Positions 9,046-18,850 of a stretch of 64,000 nt of DNA are shown here, one piece after another. A program made the position numbers and the translations under genes. The DNA is from an uncultured bacterium (GTDB taxonomy: Bacteria; Planctomycetota; GCA-002687715), in assembly GCA_902826835.1 (NCBI GenBank), contig CADEGH010000018.1, positions 44,690 to 108,689 on the forward strand, written 5' to 3'. The notes under the pieces were generated by a model. The model worked only from the letters and a program-made list of their open reading frames with translations. It made no database searches and had not been told where the DNA came from. The first letter of the stretch is position 1. The number at the start of each line of letters is the position of its first letter.

Positions 9046-9902
9046 GGAGTCTTTCCTTCCGGCTCGGCGGCCCCATCTCGCTGGATGTCCACCGCAGCCA
9101 CCGTGAGTTTCAGTTCCACACGTCCCCGATCGAGAGGGTCACCGGCTCGCACTCCACGGTTGGCTGCCCCGGGAGGCAGATCGAGGCTGCGGATCGTCGC
9201 TTCCTCCACCACCAGGCCGCGTCCCACCGGAAGCGGTCGCGAGTACTCTTCCGTCAGCGAAAAAATCGCCCGCGGATGTCCCACGATCACGAAGCTCACG
9301 GGATGTTTCACGACAAACGCGGGCGCGGCGGTTCCCCCGCCGATCTTGGCTTTGCCTTGCCCCGCGATCTCGATCCGCTCGATCCGGGCAATCCCGCTCT
9401 CGAGCACCGAAGTGTCGATGCGAATGACCGATTCGAGCACCTGTTGCACGACATCCAAGCCACGCAGGTACCAATCGATATCGCGCCGGGTCGTAGGGAT
9501 CGAATCCGGCAAGCCGAGGCGCATGTCGACGTCCACGCTGCGAACCGCGCATGCCTCGACGAGGCCGCGCCGAAGTCCGTCGGCGATGCGGTTGTAGTGA
9601 AGGTCGGGATCACGCACCTCCGCGGTGAGTTGGAAGCCGGGAGCCGGCACTCGATGCAGGGCCGCGGTCAGCTCGCGCAAAGCGGTATCCGCCTGATCGC
9701 GCTGCACTCGCAGTTTCTGGAGGTCCACACCCGCGGGCAGACTGCGCTCGATGTCGCCGCGCGCTTTGCGAATCTCGTTGCGCGCCCGCATCGTGGACGA
9801 ATCGAAGAAGGCGCCGATGACGAGATACAGCACGAAGAAGGCAAGCGCCCCCAAAATGAGGGTGACAAAGAAGCGCTTGTGCTCTTGGAAAAGTTCGCCC
9901 AT
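9042..9902 (-). CDS. PilO/GspM-like inner-membrane protein
   Basis: A 286-residue protein with a short cytosolic N-terminus, one transmembrane helix (FFVTLILGALAFFVLYLVIG), a coiled-coil region (about 35-85) and a mixed alpha/beta periplasmic domain. This is the layout of PilO and GspM, which pair with PilN/GspL to align the assembly platform. The start at 9902 follows the PilM-PilN stop with one base between (TGA-C-ATG); a longer in-frame extension upstream lies inside that gene and is rejected. Sequence similarity to named PilO proteins is too low to judge by eye, so the call rests on topology and gene order. Confidence 0.65.
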   Translation of the reverse strand: MGELFQEHKRFFVTLILGALAFFVLYLVIGAFFDSSTMRARNEIRKARGDIERSLPAGVDLQKLRVQRDQADTALRELTAALHRVPAPGFQLTAEVRDPDLHYNRIADGLRRGLVEACAVRSVDVDMRLGLPDSIPTTRRDIDWYLRGLDVVQQVLESVIRIDTSVLESGIARIERIEIAGQGKAKIGGGTAAPAFVVKHPVSFVIVGHPRAIFSLTEEYSRPLPVGRGLVVEEATIRSLDLPPGAANRGVRAGDPLDRGRVELKLTVAAVDIQRDGAAEPEGKTP

Positions 9903-9903
9903 G

Positions 9904-11598
9904 TCAGTTCCCTCCCCCCGAGGTTGGAGCTGGATCCGCGGGTTCCGGGAAGACATCGATGGTGGCCTCGAAGCGAAGCCGCTTCGAGCCGACCGCCTCA
10001 CCGCCCGATGTCTTGGTCAGATCTACGGACGGACGTCCCTCCGAGCCCTGAATACCGGTCTGCATCTGCTCGAGGGCGGTACTCGATTGCACGTCGACCC
10101 CCAAAACCTCGCCGGTCACCTTCGCCAGGGAGCGTGAAATTTTCCCCTTCTTCGGATCAGCCGGATCGACGGGGACCGCGATACGTCGGACATCCACTTG
10201 TTCGACCCAAATGCTGTCCGGGCTGTGGTCCTGAAGGAGGCGGGGGGCCTTGCCGAGGGTGAACCCGGGGCGGGTGAGCTCCTGCAAGATGCGCTGGCGG
10301 TCCCCCGTGGCCTGGATCCGATTGCGCAACGCATCGAACTCGTCACTTTGACGCCGCGCCTGCTGCGCCTGCGAAGTCATACGACGAGCCTCGTTTTTCA
10401 GGTCGGTCTCGGTGGACTTGAGCGAGAAGAAACGAAGGCCGAGGAAGGCCAAACAGGCCGCGCCCGCGGCCATGAGCCAGGCGGTGCGCCGCTTGAACTC
10501 GCGGCTCTTGCGCGTCGCATCCGAGACGATGTCGAGGACGAAGGACTCCGGCTTGGCACCCGTAACTGCCAAACCGAGAGCGACCGCGTAGCGGCCCGGA
10601 TCTTCGTTCCAGGCATCCGCTTCGTCGCCCGGCAGAGCCGACAAATCGAGGCCGGAGCTCGGCTGAAAGCGCTCAACCTTGCAACGCATGCTCGACGCCA
10701 AGTACTCGTCGAGTCCGCGGAGCGCACCGGTGCCGCCCGAGAGGAGGATCCGGGCGAGATTGAGATCTTTGATGCCGGTCTGAGCGCGGCTGAACGCGAG
10801 GCTCGACTGAACCATCGAAGCCAACTGGCCGGCCGGCCCGAGCAAGGCATTGGCCACTCGTTCCTCCTTGCCGGAGGAATAGGCGGCCTTCCCGCGGGGA
10901 GCGACGTTGCCCAGTTGGTCCTTTTGGTGCTCGGCGTCTTCCTTGGAAAGTCCTAGAGTCTGCGCGACGGATTCGGTCAGAAGCGCGCCCCCCACCGGCA
11001 GATTGCGGGCGAAGAGGAGTTCGCTGTCCTTCAGGATCACGATCTCGGTGTTGCGATCACCGATGTCCACGAGCCCCACGTACTCCCCGTCATGCAGTTC
11101 TCCGGCCTGCAAGTACGCGTTGAACAGGGCGATCGAGGAGGGCGTCGCGCCGCGAGGCGGGCCCAGGGACTGCGCGAGAGCTCGGGTGCGCGCGTCGAGA
11201 ATGCGCTCTTTGACCACCGCCACGAGAACGCTGTCCCCGTCGCCCTTGCCGGGAATGTCCAGCAGGTTGTAGTCGCACGCGAGAGGTTCACCGGCTTGGT
11301 GAGCCATCTCCCGGACCTCGAAGTCCATGAGGAGGCGCAGACGCCACGTCGGTACCGGCGGCACCGACGTGTAGCGGATGATGAGTTCTTTGCCGCTGAT
11401 TCCGTAGCGAGCCCCCGGGGCCTTGACCAAAGCCTTGGCCACGGCGGGGATGGTGGCGAGCGAACCCTCGTCCCCGTCGCTGCGGTCCTCGACGGGGATG
11501 GTCAGGACGCGCTGGAGCTTGAACACCGGTCCGGCGTATTCACCTACCACCACCCGGGTCGCCGTAGAGCCGAGGTCGATTCCAATCGTGCGAGCCAT
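9904..11598 (-). CDS. pilM: PilM-PilN fusion protein, set A
   Basis: A 564-residue protein. Residues 1 to about 350 are an actin-like ATPase of the PilM/FtsA type: GIDLGSTATRVVVGE is the phosphate-1 loop, VGLVDIGDRNTEIVI the phosphate-2 loop and ILLSGGTGALRGLDEYL the adenosine motif. A transmembrane helix follows near 375-390 (AWLMAAGAACLAFLGLRFF), then a coiled coil and a PilN-like periplasmic domain. In most pilus systems these are separate proteins; GspL combines related parts in a similar order. The protein would couple the cytosolic motor to the periplasmic PilO-like partner encoded next. The start forms a TGATG overlap with the FHA gene stop. Confidence 0.85.
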   Translation of the reverse strand: MARTIGIDLGSTATRVVVGEYAGPVFKLQRVLTIPVEDRSDGDEGSLATIPAVAKALVKAPGARYGISGKELIIRYTSVPPVPTWRLRLLMDFEVREMAHQAGEPLACDYNLLDIPGKGDGDSVLVAVVKERILDARTRALAQSLGPPRGATPSSIALFNAYLQAGELHDGEYVGLVDIGDRNTEIVILKDSELLFARNLPVGGALLTESVAQTLGLSKEDAEHQKDQLGNVAPRGKAAYSSGKEERVANALLGPAGQLASMVQSSLAFSRAQTGIKDLNLARILLSGGTGALRGLDEYLASSMRCKVERFQPSSGLDLSALPGDEADAWNEDPGRYAVALGLAVTGAKPESFVLDIVSDATRKSREFKRRTAWLMAAGAACLAFLGLRFFSLKSTETDLKNEARRMTSQAQQARRQSDEFDALRNRIQATGDRQRILQELTRPGFTLGKAPRLLQDHSPDSIWVEQVDVRRIAVPVDPADPKKGKISRSLAKVTGEVLGVDVQSSTALEQMQTGIQGSEGRPSVDLTKTSGGEAVGSKRLRFEATIDVFPEPADPAPTSGGGN

Positions 11599-14075
11599 CA
11601 GCGTTCTCCCTCCGGCTTCGAGCGTAGTCGATCGATCAACGCCTTCGCTTCCGTGGCCGCCTCCGTCGAGGGAAAGCCGGAGACGATGGAAGCGGCCAAG
11701 AGCTCGGTGAGCACTCGTTTTCCCGAGCCCTCGTAGGCTTTGGCTCGCAAGAGGCGGCGATTGGCCTCCGCCGTTCTTCCTGGGGCCAGCGAGGATTCGA
11801 GAGCCTGACTGGCCGCGGTGGCGATTTCGTCGAACTGGGAGCCGAGGCTCGTTCCCGAGTAGCGGGCCCGCTCCGCCCCGAGTTCCGCAAAGAGCGTGGT
11901 GTCACGGCTCAGGGTCCGGAAGAAAATCGCGTCTTCGGCGCGCCGCTTCAGGGCGGCGACCCGCGACTTCCCGGCTTCCTGGATCTCCGACTCGAGCCGA
12001 CTCGCGTCGGCCACGATGCGGGTGGCGAACGGGAAGCGCGCTCGCAAGTCGTCGAGGAGAGCGAGGGCGGTTCCACTCTTGCCTTCTCGCGAGGCGGTAG
12101 TCGCTTGGCGCAAGAGCGCGGTTGCATCCTCCTCGTCTTTCTCGAAGGCCAACCGGAAGCTCATGTCCACCGCGTCAAGCCCGGTGGCGACGATGGAGAG
12201 TCGGCCGGTCTTTGCATCGAAGTTGCAGTTGAGCCTCTGGGCGGCGCCGCCCGACGCGACGAAGTCGACGCGGGCGCGATCATCGCCGCTGCCCACGATC
12301 AGCGCGGTGGCCGGCAGTCCGGCAAAGTCGGTGGTGTAACGACGACCGGTCTCACCATCGAGCACCGTCACTTCGAGATCGACGCCCGCCCGCGGCACGA
12401 GGGGCAGGGTTACGAGCCCCGCCTTCCCGACGGCCTGGCCTTCGAGCGCGAAGCGGAACTTCCCTTCACCCGGCTCGAGCCGAGCGCGCAAATCGCCGAG
12501 GCCATGCAGAAGAGAGCCGGTCAGGACGCCGCCCTGCGGCGAGGCGCTTGGTACCCAGAGTTCCGCCTGCGGAGCCGTCAAGCCACCGGCGAGGGAATGG
12601 CTGACTCCGACCCCGTCGATCACGGTGCGCCCGTAGCGCAGAAGACGCATCGTGCCCACCGGATCGAGACAGGCTCGGAAGGGGGCAGCATCGACGGTGC
12701 TTCCGGCAGGGGGAGAGCCCGTCAGCACAAACAAATCGTCCAAAGCCACTTCGCCCTGGCCCAAGGCCCCGACCAGCACGGTGGCCGCGTCAGCGCCGGC
12801 CGGTGGCCACACGGTGGCTTCGTACTCCGACCATTCGGTCGCACTCTTCGGGCGCAAGTTGAACCAAGTGCGGCCGATCTCGGCCCGGCCCTGTTCGCCC
12901 TCGCCTCGGGTCATCCACGCGAGACCCATGACCGCCAACGCCCCCTCGCCGGTCGCGGAGAAGCGAACGAGGTAGGGCGTGTCCGGTGAAAGCGGAACCA
13001 CTTCCGACAGCGCCACGAACGAAAGGGGGGCGGCGGCTTCCGATCTCGACCAATGAAACCCGGAGCGCCCGCTGCGCGCCCACTCCGGGGACTCGCTCCC
13101 CGAGGCGCTGGAGACTTCGTCGCCGCGCAACCACTGGGGAGGATTTTCGACCGTTTCCGGCGCCGCTTCGAAAGACCACGCGTGGTCGGCAATGAGGTTC
13201 GCCCCTCGGTCCAGCGCGCGGGTACCAGATGTGGTACTTCCGGTGGCGCGCGTCAAGAGCCACGCCACCGCTCCCCCGAGGAGGAGAATGACGCCGAGGC
13301 TCACCAGGTTCCAAATCTTCTCGCTCTTCGGAACCGCCGCGGAGAATTCGAAGCTCGTGTCATCGGCGAGCTCCGATGAGTCCATCGTGCGGGTGAACTC
13401 CGCCGATTCGCTGCCCCCCCCGGGCGCGGTGAAGTCCTTCGGATCGCCGACCCCGTAGGTGGCCTCGATGCTGCCGAAGCGCACGACGTCCCCCTTCTCG
13501 AGGGTGGCTTGGCTGCATTTGCGACCATTGACGTAGGTGCCGTTGCTCGAGCCGACGTCCCGAAGCTCGCACTCCGATCCGGAGCGGCGCAGCTCGGCGT
13601 GATCGCCGGAGACCGACGCATCCTTCAGGATGAGATGGTGGCGAGCGTTGCGCCCGACGGTGACACTCCCCTCCGGGAGCATCACCACCTCGCCCGCGCG
13701 GCCGGCGCCGCCCAGAACAAGGAAGTGCTTTTCCTCGAGGGAGATGTCGTCGTCGCCCCAGGCCGCGGCCGGAGCGGCGGTGACCGCGGGCTCCTCGGCG
13801 TCCAGGAAGCGCATCGTCGCTTTACCGATGCTGATTTCGTCGCCGTCCTGGAGCTCGAACTTCGTCACCTTGCGTCCATTGACGAGGGTTCCGTTGCTCG
13901 AACCCTGGTCTTCGACGAACCAGGCATCCTTTTCGCGGGTGAACTTACAATGGGTACGCGAGGCTTCCGCGACTTTCAGAACGATCGCATTCTGGGCAAC
14001 GCGGCCCAGAGTGTCTCCGTCCTTGAGATAGACGTCACGGACATCCTCGCCCTCACGGATGACGAGCTTGGGCAT
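11598..14075 (-). CDS. Double FHA-domain membrane protein with a carbohydrate-binding-like domain
   Basis: An 825-residue protein. Two forkhead-associated domains lie at about 1-95 and 115-208, each with the phosphothreonine-pocket signature (GR...SR/SGDHA, then DQGSSNGTLVNG or DVGSSNGTYVNG). A transmembrane helix at about 253-274 follows. Outside the membrane there is a beta-rich region (about 290-450) resembling family 4/9 carbohydrate-binding modules, then further beta structure and a helical tail. It heads the operon, with an AGGA ribosome-binding site before the ATG. FHA domains read Ser/Thr-kinase phosphorylation, so it may link kinase signalling to apparatus assembly (inference). No kinase gene is visible in the window. 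Confidence 0.8.
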   Translation of the reverse strand: MPKLVIREGEDVRDVYLKDGDTLGRVAQNAIVLKVAEASRTHCKFTREKDAWFVEDQGSSNGTLVNGRKVTKFELQDGDEISIGKATMRFLDAEEPAVTAAPAAAWGDDDISLEEKHFLVLGGAGRAGEVVMLPEGSVTVGRNARHHLILKDASVSGDHAELRRSGSECELRDVGSSNGTYVNGRKCSQATLEKGDVVRFGSIEATYGVGDPKDFTAPGGGSESAEFTRTMDSSELADDTSFEFSAAVPKSEKIWNLVSLGVILLLGGAVAWLLTRATGSTTSGTRALDRGANLIADHAWSFEAAPETVENPPQWLRGDEVSSASGSESPEWARSGRSGFHWSRSEAAAPLSFVALSEVVPLSPDTPYLVRFSATGEGALAVMGLAWMTRGEGEQGRAEIGRTWFNLRPKSATEWSEYEATVWPPAGADAATVLVGALGQGEVALDDLFVLTGSPPAGSTVDAAPFRACLDPVGTMRLLRYGRTVIDGVGVSHSLAGGLTAPQAELWVPSASPQGGVLTGSLLHGLGDLRARLEPGEGKFRFALEGQAVGKAGLVTLPLVPRAGVDLEVTVLDGETGRRYTTDFAGLPATALIVGSGDDRARVDFVASGGAAQRLNCNFDAKTGRLSIVATGLDAVDMSFRLAFEKDEEDATALLRQATTASREGKSGTALALLDDLRARFPFATRIVADASRLESEIQEAGKSRVAALKRRAEDAIFFRTLSRDTTLFAELGAERARYSGTSLGSQFDEIATAASQALESSLAPGRTAEANRRLLRAKAYEGSGKRVLTELLAASIVSGFPSTEAATEAKALIDRLRSKPEGER

Positions 14076-14172
14076 GCGTTCAGGTCCTCGGTGCGGCGGC
14101 GTCGGGGGTGAATCGGCGGGACGAGAGGGGGGTCGTCAGGCGAGTCCCGGCCAGCACCGGAATCGTGGTCCG

Positions 14173-14178
14173 AGTATA
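14173..14178 (-). promoter_or_regulatory. Possible -10 element upstream of the FHA gene
   Basis: On the minus strand the 140-bp gap before the FHA gene contains TATACT, about 100 bases upstream of the start codon. No good -35 hexamer is found at 16-18 bases, so this is only a candidate. Confidence 0.25.
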
Positions 14179-14215
14179 GCGGAGGGCGCTCGCCAGGACT
14201 ACCCGAGCTTTTCGG

Positions 14216-17122
14216 CTACCGCTCGGTAAGACGCAGAATTTCTCGCATGGCCTGGAGGGCAGGCTCGAGGCCGCTCGGATCCGCTCGCTTCGCTACCTCC
14301 TGGAGAAAAGCCTCGGCGTGGAGGCGCGCCGCGGCCGATTCCCCCCGGATGTACGCGACTTCCGCGGCGATCTTTCGGGCCGAGAGCGAGGTAGGTTCGA
14401 AGCTCAGGGCCCGTTCGGCGCTCGCTTGGGAGGCGGCGAAGCGGCTGAGATCCCGTTCGGCCTGGGCCATGTAGAGGTGAATTTCGGGATCGTCGGGCTG
14501 CACGCGGAGGGCGGACTCGAGGAAGCCGAGCGCGAGCTCGGGTTCCCCGCGCCGTCCCGCTCGCCGCGCCTGCTCCTTCAGGTCCGCCACCGTGGAGGTG
14601 CGATTCTCCGCCTCTTGGTCCTGGACGTAGCGGCGGGCCAGCGCGATGTCGTCCGACTCTCCTCCGAGTTCCACCGCCGAGCGCATCTCGGCCAACGCAC
14701 GATCACGGAGCGTTTGCTCGCGGGCCGCGCGCTCTTCCGCCGGCGCCTGCTCCACCTGTTTTTTCAGGTCGGCCAGGATGCCGAGACCCCGGGCTTGCCG
14801 GCAGCGAGCGAGGCCTCGCCGCGCATCGGCCGCCGCCGGTTCGATCTCGAGGGCCCTCTGGAATTCCGTTTCCGCTTCGGGGTAACGACCCGCGCTCTCC
14901 GCGACCTCCCCCAAGAGGGTGCGCGCGCCGGCGGACTTCGGATCAAACTCAAGGGCCTGCGCCCCGGCTTGCCCGGCCTTTCCCCGGTCCTGCATCAGAA
15001 GGTGGTGAGTCCCTTGCGCAATCAGGAGATCCGCCATCTCGAGCTTCAAGAATTCCTGGGTAGGGTCGAGTTCGAGCCCCGCCCGCAGGGTGGCAACCGC
15101 CCGCAAGTTCTCCCCCACTCCGCGCAGGGTGCGGGCGAGTCTCGCCCTGATCTTCGGTTCGGCGGGAGCCCGTTCCATCGCCTCGGTGAGGGCGACGATC
15201 GCCGAGGCTTGGTCACCCGCTTCCTCGGCAATCAGCGCCCGGGCCAAGGGGGCTTCGCTCGAGCGTGGCGCGAGCCGTGCGAGCGCACGTTCGTGGCGCA
15301 GGGCCGCGGTCAGCCGATCCGGTCGCCAGGGCGCCCGCACCAGCATCCGCACGAGTTCGTAGCGCGCGCGCTGTTCGACAGGAGTCTCGACCTCGGATCG
15401 CACGCAGAGTCCCTCCAGCCCCGCAATGGCCCGATCGACCAAGGCTCGTCCGTCGGCACTCACCTCGCTGGCCGACAAAAGGGCATAACCCTCGGCTGCG
15501 TCGAGCAACGCGAGCGAGAGTGTGGCTTCCCCGAATCCGGGTCGTTCGCGCAGGACCGAGTCCAAGAGCTCCCGACCCTCGGCATCGCGTCCCTGCCCCA
15601 AGATCGCCTGCGCCCGGTTGTGCCGCAGGACGACGGGATCCAGGCCGGCGTGCTCGGCGCTCGAGCCCAAACTGCGCGCCTGCTCTTCCAGGCTCCGAAA
15701 TCGGGGCTCGGCCTGGGCGAACCGCGCCTGACGCAGCTCCAAGTCGGCGAGCCTCGTCTGGGCGCGCAGCGACTGCACGACATCGCGAGTCTGATCCGCG
15801 ACTTGAATGGCCTTCGAAAACCGACGGCTCGCCTCATCCTCTGCCGCGGGATCGTGCCGTCCCTGCGCCAACCGGTGTTCGGCCAACTGGGACCAGGCGA
15901 CCGGGTTTTCGGGATCGTGGCGCACCACGGCTTGGAACACCGTTTCGGTGTCAAGAAACTGCCGCGTGCGCTGGAAGGTGAGGATGGCGAGAACGGCGAG
16001 CGCGGCCAGCCCGAGCCAGCGGCCGGCTCGGCTCACCGCACACGCGTTACCCATGGCCAACGCCGCTCCCACCAAACCGATCGCGAGGTACCGGTCCGCC
16101 AGCGCCACCGAAGTGCGCGGGAAGACATTGTTGAATGGCAAGAGGGCCAGGAACCACCACGCGACTCCCAGGCTCGGAATCGTTGGTCTTCGCCAAAAGC
16201 GGACAAGCATCGCCAAGAGGAGGAGTAGGGCCGCCGCGCCGGCCGCGATTCTCCACGGCAAGACTCGACTAGGAATCAGGTGGTAGTGAATCGACAACGG
16301 GTAAGGCGCGAGAGTGTGCTGGGCGTAGTGGCTGAGCGCTTCGAGGCCCAGTGCCAACCGATCGAGCGCGGGAGTGGGAACCAGTTCGTGGGTCGTCCCG
16401 GCCTCCCGAGCCAACCCCGTGTGCAGGACCACCAGAGCCGTGGAACTCGCTATCCACGGCATGAGCCATCGGCGCAGCCGCAGTTTCGGTTCTCCTTCGC
16501 GGACCGTCCACAATCGCCACAGCAGCAGGCCGAGGAAGGGGGCCACCACGACGCTGCCCTTGGCCAAGCCCGCGATGGACAATGCGACCACCGACCCGAT
16601 CAACGACCCGGTGCGTCCGCTTCGCCACGCGCGCATGAGCAGCAGCAGGGCGATCACGAGGAACGCGAGAGAGACTTGATCCTTGCGTCCCGATACCCAA
16701 GCGACCGACTCCACCGTGACCGGATGGAGTAGGAAAGCGAGCGCCACGCCAACCGCGCACCACTCCCGGAGTCCCAAGCGCCGTGCGAGGCCCAGAAGCA
16801 GCAGGCCATTCAGCCAGTGCCAAACGAGCGAGCTTCCGTGAAAACCACGCGGCTCGGTTCCGAGCAGACGGGCATCGAGATGCAGGGCCGCTTCGTAGAC
16901 CGGCAGATAGGCATCGTTGCACAGCCGTCCGAAAGTGCCGACAAGGCTGGCCCAGGTGCCTCTCTGCAGAGCATCGTTCTCGATGACCATTGCCGGGTCA
17001 TCGAAATTGAGGAACCCGTTCTTCAGGCCTGGACCGTGGGCCAGAGCCACCACCACCGCCAGCAAGAGCGCGATGCCGATCGATCGCATCGGAGACGTTC
17101 GCACTGCAGCTTCACTCGGCAT
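14216..17122 (-). CDS. TMTC-like multi-pass membrane protein with TPR tail
   Basis: About 968 residues. The N-terminal half has roughly 9-11 transmembrane helices; the C-terminal half is TPR repeats. The first extracytoplasmic loop has an acidic NFDDP motif near residue 40, and a later one reads HPVTVESVAWVSGRKDQVS. Both are hallmarks of the TMTC (DUF1736) family, related to GT-C protein O-mannosyltransferases. It may therefore glycosylate exported proteins using a lipid-linked sugar (inference from family). The ATG at 17122 overlaps the amidotransferase stop by 11 bases; a TTG at 17128 and an ATG at 17089 are alternatives. A second TMTC-like gene lies at 54742-56838. Confidence 0.75.
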   Translation of the reverse strand: MPSEAAVRTSPMRSIGIALLLAVVVALAHGPGLKNGFLNFDDPAMVIENDALQRGTWASLVGTFGRLCNDAYLPVYEAALHLDARLLGTEPRGFHGSSLVWHWLNGLLLLGLARRLGLREWCAVGVALAFLLHPVTVESVAWVSGRKDQVSLAFLVIALLLLMRAWRSGRTGSLIGSVVALSIAGLAKGSVVVAPFLGLLLWRLWTVREGEPKLRLRRWLMPWIASSTALVVLHTGLAREAGTTHELVPTPALDRLALGLEALSHYAQHTLAPYPLSIHYHLIPSRVLPWRIAAGAAALLLLLAMLVRFWRRPTIPSLGVAWWFLALLPFNNVFPRTSVALADRYLAIGLVGAALAMGNACAVSRAGRWLGLAALAVLAILTFQRTRQFLDTETVFQAVVRHDPENPVAWSQLAEHRLAQGRHDPAAEDEASRRFSKAIQVADQTRDVVQSLRAQTRLADLELRQARFAQAEPRFRSLEEQARSLGSSAEHAGLDPVVLRHNRAQAILGQGRDAEGRELLDSVLRERPGFGEATLSLALLDAAEGYALLSASEVSADGRALVDRAIAGLEGLCVRSEVETPVEQRARYELVRMLVRAPWRPDRLTAALRHERALARLAPRSSEAPLARALIAEEAGDQASAIVALTEAMERAPAEPKIRARLARTLRGVGENLRAVATLRAGLELDPTQEFLKLEMADLLIAQGTHHLLMQDRGKAGQAGAQALEFDPKSAGARTLLGEVAESAGRYPEAETEFQRALEIEPAAADARRGLARCRQARGLGILADLKKQVEQAPAEERAAREQTLRDRALAEMRSAVELGGESDDIALARRYVQDQEAENRTSTVADLKEQARRAGRRGEPELALGFLESALRVQPDDPEIHLYMAQAERDLSRFAASQASAERALSFEPTSLSARKIAAEVAYIRGESAAARLHAEAFLQEVAKRADPSGLEPALQAMREILRLTER

Positions 17123-18848
17123 GGGCAACCCGCCGACTTTTTCCCGATGCGAGGTTCTCTCCCGACGACTGTTCCGCCATCGCTGCCGCGAGCAGGAACC
17201 ACCGCGCGCGCGGACTCAACTGGTCGGCCTTTCGCCTGAGCGCGGCGCGATTGAAACCGAGATCTTGCAAGCTGGACTCCACCCGCGAATCGGAGAGGCG
17301 GCCTCGCCAGGGTCCGGCGAGCCACGCCTCGAGAGGTACCGGAAATCCCATCTTGTCCGTTCGTTGCCGAACCACCATCGGAAGTGCCGGGCCAAGCAGC
17401 TCTCGGAAGAGCTCCCGCGGGGCCCGGGCGGGACTCTTGACCAAGAAGGGAATCTGCCGCGCGAGTCTCGCCAATCCCGGATCCAGGAGCGGGACCCGTC
17501 CCTCGATCCCGAACGCCCCGAGCGCCCGATCGTCCACCGCCAGCAGGCCCGGCAAAAGTGTGCGGATTTCGAATTCGAGCACCTCCTCCACGTTTGTGAA
17601 GGTCGAGAGCTCCGTCGCCGCGCGGGTGACGCCCGCCCGACGCTCCGGTTCGAGCAAATCCCAATACTCCCGCCCACGGAATAGCGCGGCCGAGACCGGA
17701 TCCGACGAGCCCGCGAGCAGGCTCTCGTAACCCGAAGCGGGCGAAAGAGGTTGACCCGACCAGCGAGACGCGATCTGACGGTGCCGCTCGTAGCCACCGA
17801 ACAGCTCGTCGCCCCCCTGACCGGTGAAGACGACGCGCACCCCCAAGCGAGCTGCGGTCTCCGCCAAGCACCATGCACTCGGCCCTCCGGGTCCGGCTTC
17901 TGGACCGCCGTGCGCGGCGATCAGCTTGTGCAGATTCGACCAGTGCGCGTCGGCGTCGATCGCGACTTCGACGAGTTCGATGCCCAATTCGCGGGCCACG
18001 GCCCGAGCGTAGGGCCGCTCGTCCGCCTGCGGCGGGCCGTCGGGAAAGTAGCCCACGATCGCGTAGTCCGGTCGACCCGCGGCGCGGTGCAAAAGACCGA
18101 GCACCCCCGAAGAGTCGAGACCTCCGCTCAAGAAGATTCCCGAGCGCAACGGCGATGCCACCTGAAGCCCCACTGCCGACGCGAGCGTTTCGGTGGAGAG
18201 AGCTTCGCGTTTCGCAGCTTGGAACTCGAAGCGGCCCGAGGTCTCAACCAGGTCGCCGCCTCTCCTCGAAAATCGCCGCCATGTCCCAGGCTCGAGTGAC
18301 CGGACCTCGCGCCTCGTGGTCCGTCCCGAAGGTAGAAAATGGAATGCGAGAAGATGATCCCAGGCCAAATCGTCCCGGGTGAGCCGAGACAGGCGATTGG
18401 CCAAAGCCGGGAATTCGCTCGCGACCAGCACTCCCTCGGGCACGAGGGCATAGTGCAATGGGCGAACCCCATACTCGTCGCGCGCGATCGTGAGGGACTG
18501 GTCGCGACGATCCCAGACCGCGAGGGCGAAGGGGCCGCGCAAATCGGCCAAACACGTCACCCCGCGCTGCTCCCAGAGATCGGCCAAACCTCGAAGATCG
18601 CTGCCCGTGCCGGGAAAGAGCTCCCGATGGTTGAAGATCTCTCCGTTGGCAACCAGGGACACGAGGCCGCTTCGCGAGCGGAGCGGCATGTCACCTCGGA
18701 AATCGTCGGTGATGCGGAGGCGCGCGGCCCCGAGGAACCCGGGCCCATGCGCAATCCAACCCAAGTGATCCGGTCCGCGGTGACCGATGTCAGCCAGAAG
18801 CGCCGAGCGGGGTGCGGCTTCCCCCAGGGCGGCGACGATTCCACACAT
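17112..18848 (-). CDS. asnB: Asparagine synthetase B-like glutamine amidotransferase
   Basis: A 578-residue two-domain protein. Cys2 (MCGIVAALG) is the N-terminal nucleophile of class II glutaminases, and ANGEIFNHREL and LRGPFALAVWD are the expected glutamine-pocket motifs. The synthetase half has the ATP pyrophosphatase loop SGGLDSS at about 241-247 and GQGGDELFGGY, as in AsnB. It should transfer ammonia from glutamine to an ATP-activated carboxylate. Free asparagine is the default product. However, it lies between a HAD phosphatase and a TMTC-like glycosyltransferase, so a glycan or peptide substrate is also possible (inference). It starts 2 bases after the HAD stop. Confidence 0.85.
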   Translation of the reverse strand: MCGIVAALGEAAPRSALLADIGHRGPDHLGWIAHGPGFLGAARLRITDDFRGDMPLRSRSGLVSLVANGEIFNHRELFPGTGSDLRGLADLWEQRGVTCLADLRGPFALAVWDRRDQSLTIARDEYGVRPLHYALVPEGVLVASEFPALANRLSRLTRDDLAWDHLLAFHFLPSGRTTRREVRSLEPGTWRRFSRRGGDLVETSGRFEFQAAKREALSTETLASAVGLQVASPLRSGIFLSGGLDSSGVLGLLHRAAGRPDYAIVGYFPDGPPQADERPYARAVARELGIELVEVAIDADAHWSNLHKLIAAHGGPEAGPGGPSAWCLAETAARLGVRVVFTGQGGDELFGGYERHRQIASRWSGQPLSPASGYESLLAGSSDPVSAALFRGREYWDLLEPERRAGVTRAATELSTFTNVEEVLEFEIRTLLPGLLAVDDRALGAFGIEGRVPLLDPGLARLARQIPFLVKSPARAPRELFRELLGPALPMVVRQRTDKMGFPVPLEAWLAGPWRGRLSDSRVESSLQDLGFNRAALRRKADQLSPRARWFLLAAAMAEQSSGENLASGKSRRVAHAE

Positions 18849-18850
18849 GA

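Noticed and set aside
14318..16228. A 636-codon plus-strand frame
   Set aside because: It is antisense to the TPR part of the TMTC-like gene and lacks a ribosome-binding site or recognisable motif.
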